7,608 nucleotides of DNA from Caulobacter sp. B11 (GTDB taxonomy: Bacteria; Pseudomonadota; Alphaproteobacteria; Caulobacterales; Caulobacteraceae): NCBI RefSeq assembly GCF_002737765.1, contig NZ_PEGG01000108.1, positions 1-7,608 on the forward strand, given 5' to 3'. The notes under the pieces were generated by a model. It did no database searches. It was not told the origin of the DNA and saw only the letters and a program-made list of their open reading frames with translations. How positions within the stretch are numbered: position 1 is the stretch's first letter; each line of letters begins with the position of its first letter. A program made the position numbers and the translations under genes. Positions 5,492-7,608 of the stretch are shown piece after piece.

Positions 5492-6966
5492 TCAGGCCGC
5501 CTTGACGGCTTCCGCCCGGGAGAACTCCATCGCCCCGTCGTTCATCGCCCCCAGCCGGAAGGCCATCAGGTCCAGGGCGTAGTTCTGGTGCACCTTCCAG
5601 GGCTTGCGCACGCCCTGTTTGGGGAACTTCTTCATGCCGCGCTGGACATAGCCCGAGGAGAAGTCGAGCCAGGGCGCGACCTCCATGTCGGCGTCGCGAA
5701 GGCGGGGGGTGCAGGCGTCCATGCCTGTCCTGTCCATGTAGTTGATCAGCCGGCAGACATACTCGCTGGTCAGGTCGGCCTTCAGGGTCCAGGAGGCGTT
5801 GGTGTAGCCGAAGGCCGAGGCCAGGTTGGGCACGTTGCTGAACATCATGCCCTTGTAGCTCATCGATTCCGACAGGTCGGCCGGGACGCCGTCGACCACC
5901 ACCTGCATGCCGCCAAGCAGCTGCATGTTCAGGCCCGTGGCCGTGACGATCAGGTCGGCGTCCAGGGTCTGGCCCGATTTGAGCAACAGGCCGGTCGGGG
6001 TGAAGCGCTCGATATGGTCGGTGACCACCGAGGCCGCGCCGCTCTTGATCGCGGCGAACAGGTCGGCGTCGGGCACCAGGCAGACGCGCTGGTCCCACGG
6101 GTTGTAGCTGGGGGTGAAGTGGGTGGCGACATCGTAGTCGGGGCCGAGCTGCTGGCGGACCATGTCGATCAGCCGCGCCTTGACCTTTTCCGGCTTCTTT
6201 CGCGACAGGTTGAAGAAGAACATGGTCATCAGCACGTTCTTCCAGCGGGTCAGGCCATAGGCGGTCATGGCAGGCAGCTTGGCCCGCAGCCAGTTGGCCA
6301 AGGGGTCCTCGGCCGGCCGCGAGACCACATAGGTCGGCGAGCGCTGCAGCATGGTGACGTGGCCGGCGGTCTTGGCCATCTCCGGCACCAGGGTCACGGC
6401 GGTGGCGCCGCTGCCGATGATCACCACGGTCTTTCCCGCATAGTCGATGTCGCGCGGCCAGAACTGCGGATGGGCGATCTGGCCCTTGAAGTCCTCGACG
6501 CCCGCGAAGTCGGGGGTGTAGCCGGCGGCGTAGTCGTAATAGCCGCTGCACATGTAGAGAAAGCCGCAGGTCAGGATCGCGGGCTCTTGATCGGGGCCGC
6601 GCGCGATCTCGACGGTCCAGGTGGCGGTCTGGGACGACCACGAGGCGGACTTGACCTGGTGCTGGAAGCGGATGTGCTGGTCGAGGCCATGCTCGGCGGC
6701 GGTTTCGCGCACATAGCCGAGGATGGCGGGGCCGTCGGCGATGGCCTTGGCCTGGCGCCAGGGCTTGAAGGCATAGCCCAGGGTGTACATGTCGCTGTCG
6801 GAGCGGATGCCGGATAGCGGAAAAGGTCCCAGGTGCCGCCGATCGCCTCGCGGCCTTCCAGGATCGCATAGGTCTTGCCGGGGCAGTGAGTCTTGAGGTG
6901 ATAGGCGGCGCCGATGCCCGAGAGCCCGGCCCCCACGATCAAAACGTCGAAGTGCTCTACCGCCAT
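5492..6966 (-). CDS. EthA-like Baeyer-Villiger flavin monooxygenase, one frameshift
   Basis: This is an FAD- and NADPH-dependent cytosolic enzyme that inserts oxygen into ketones or oxidises sulfur in thioamides. After restoring one base near 6810 it has 491 residues, close to the 489 of mycobacterial EthA. The FAD-binding GAGLSG is at residues 12-17, [20 protein letters not shown] (43-62) spans the repair, the Baeyer-Villiger fingerprint F-x-G-x3-H-x3-W-P is complete at 160-171, and the second dinucleotide motif IGSGATA is at 184-190. The C-terminal [13 protein letters not shown] block also matches EthA. The start is ATG 6966 ([14 protein letters not shown]); the upstream Arg-rich extension to 7056 is unlikely. 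Without repair it splits into about 6966-6571 and 6790-5492. It diverges from a transporter gene across an operator-like palindrome. The natural substrate is unknown. Confidence 0.93.
6805..6815 (-). other. Frameshift point in the monooxygenase gene (one G/C missing)
   Basis: On the minus strand the frame reads [10 protein letters not shown], then becomes ASAPTATCT. One extra base in the CC at 6810-6811 (plus strand) gives [16 protein letters not shown], which is nearly invariant in EthA-type enzymes. Everything on both sides is intact. Confidence 0.9.
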
Positions 6967-7029
6967 GCCCCGTCCATCCCCGTTCCTGGTCCGGTGGTCC
7001 GGACGCTGTATCTGATCGCTGTTCAGGAA

Positions 7030-7043
7030 CAAACGACCGTTTG
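7030..7043. promoter_or_regulatory. Operator-like palindrome in the monooxygenase/transporter divergent region
   Basis: CAAACG-AC-CGTTTG is a perfect 6-bp inverted repeat with a 2-bp spacer, resembling sites bound by TetR-family repressors. For the minus-strand gene a TTGACC box lies at 7056-7051, with the palindrome spanning the spacer and -10 position, a typical repression geometry. EthA of mycobacteria is controlled by the TetR-family EthR; no such gene is in this window. Confidence 0.45.
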
Positions 7044-7109
7044 GACGTCGGGTCAACCGGAGGGGGGCGTGGCGTCGGTTTTCATTGCGCGTCGCCGCGT
7101 CAGGCGGGT

Positions 7110-7608
7110 ATGCGAACAGCCATGTCCCTTCGCGATTTCGGCCTGCTGATCCTGATCTGCTTCATTTGGGCGTTCAGCAACATCGTCTCCAAGATCGTGG
7201 TCGCCCACTGGGGCGTGCCGCCGCTGTTCTTCGCGGCGGTGCGTTTCGGCTTGGTGGCGGCGGTGACCCTGCCCTGGCTGTTGCCCGCCCCCCGGCCGAT
7301 CTGGCGCATCCTGCTGGTCGGGCTGCTGATGGGCGGCGGCAATTTCGCCCTGTTGTTCATGGGCTTCCGCACAGCTTCGCCCTCGGCCGCCTCGGTGGTC
7401 ATCCAGTTGGGCGTGCCCTTCACCACGGTGCTGTCGATGCTGCTGCTGGGCGAGACCGTCCGCTGGAAGCGTGGCCTGGGCATCGCCCTGACCCTGACCG
7501 GCGCGGTGGTGGTCATGTGGAGCCCGCATGGCCTGCAGCTGTCGCCCGGCCTCTGGTTGATCGCGGCCGCGGCCTTCGCCGGCTCGCTGGGGGCGGTGAT
7601 GATGAAGC
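7110..7608 (+). CDS. EamA/DMT-family inner-membrane transporter, 3' partial
   Basis: The frame is open to the window end, giving 166 residues, roughly the first half of a 10-TM protein of about 290. From the second possible start (ATG 7122) it reads [20 protein letters not shown]. Five hydrophobic helices are visible, with the typical first-helix W-A-x-x-N-I pattern, the A-S-P-S-A-A-S-V-V loop after helix 3, and the helix 4-5 [22 protein letters not shown] signature of the first EamA repeat. A second repeat begins at [15 protein letters not shown]. Such proteins export or import metabolites; the substrate cannot be told. ATG 7110 is kept as the start because it is the longer option; AGGCGGG is very close to it, so 7122 is plausible. 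Codon usage matches neighbours and no frameshift is seen. Confidence 0.9.
   Translation, partial: MRTAMSLRDFGLLILICFIWAFSNIVSKIVVAHWGVPPLFFAAVRFGLVAAVTLPWLLPAPRPIWRILLVGLLMGGGNFALLFMGFRTASPSAASVVIQLGVPFTTVLSMLLLGETVRWKRGLGIALTLTGAVVVMWSPHGLQLSPGLWLIAAAAFAGSLGAVMMK

Noticed and set aside
1..7608. CRISPR array, tRNA genes, transposase or phage genes
   Set aside because: No regularly spaced repeats, no tRNA-like cloverleaf and no mobile-element proteins were seen.

Overview
The window looks like a piece of a high-GC alphaproteobacterial chromosome, most likely Caulobacterales (Caulobacter or Phenylobacterium type). The evidence is the RecA sequence, the GAAC-N7-GAAC form of the SOS box, strong G/C preference at third codon positions, and GC-rich palindromic intergenic repeats. 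This placement is by recognition, not by a search.

Layout: (1) positions 1-1520, plus strand, 3' part of a DUF885 (M32-like HExxH-type) family protein; (2) a shared convergent terminator hairpin at 1538-1565; (3) 1574-3173, minus strand, a cyclic-di-GMP protein with PAS-like, degenerate GGDEF and EAL domains; (4) a 339-bp divergent intergenic region with an SOS box and promoter; (5) recA at 3513-4580; (6) about 900 bp without a convincing gene, holding recA terminator hairpins, two GC-rich inverted-repeat elements, a doubtful 47-codon reading frame and a run of strong hairpins; (7) 5492-6966, minus strand, an EthA-like Baeyer-Villiger flavin monooxygenase; (8) a short divergent region with a TetR-type operator-like palindrome; (9) 7110 to the end, plus strand, the N-terminal part of an EamA/DMT-family membrane transporter.

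The most striking property is that three of the five recognisable genes are interrupted by four events in total. Each is a loss of exactly one G or C, and each is repaired by adding one base, after which the protein reads as a normal family member with all key residues. One of the four (the C-terminus of the EAL protein) is invisible unless one notices that the apparent C-terminal tail translates the terminator hairpin. The pattern suggests uncorrected indels in the assembly rather than real gene decay. recA and the transporter fragment are intact.

The genes do not form one pathway. recA is an SOS-regulated single gene. The EAL phosphodiesterase diverges from it and shares its upstream region. 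The monooxygenase and transporter diverge from one another across a possible repressor site. I did not find a clear new defence or mobile system. The least explained DNA is 4844-5281, where several hairpins follow each other and one could mask the ribosome binding site of a small minus-strand reading frame.
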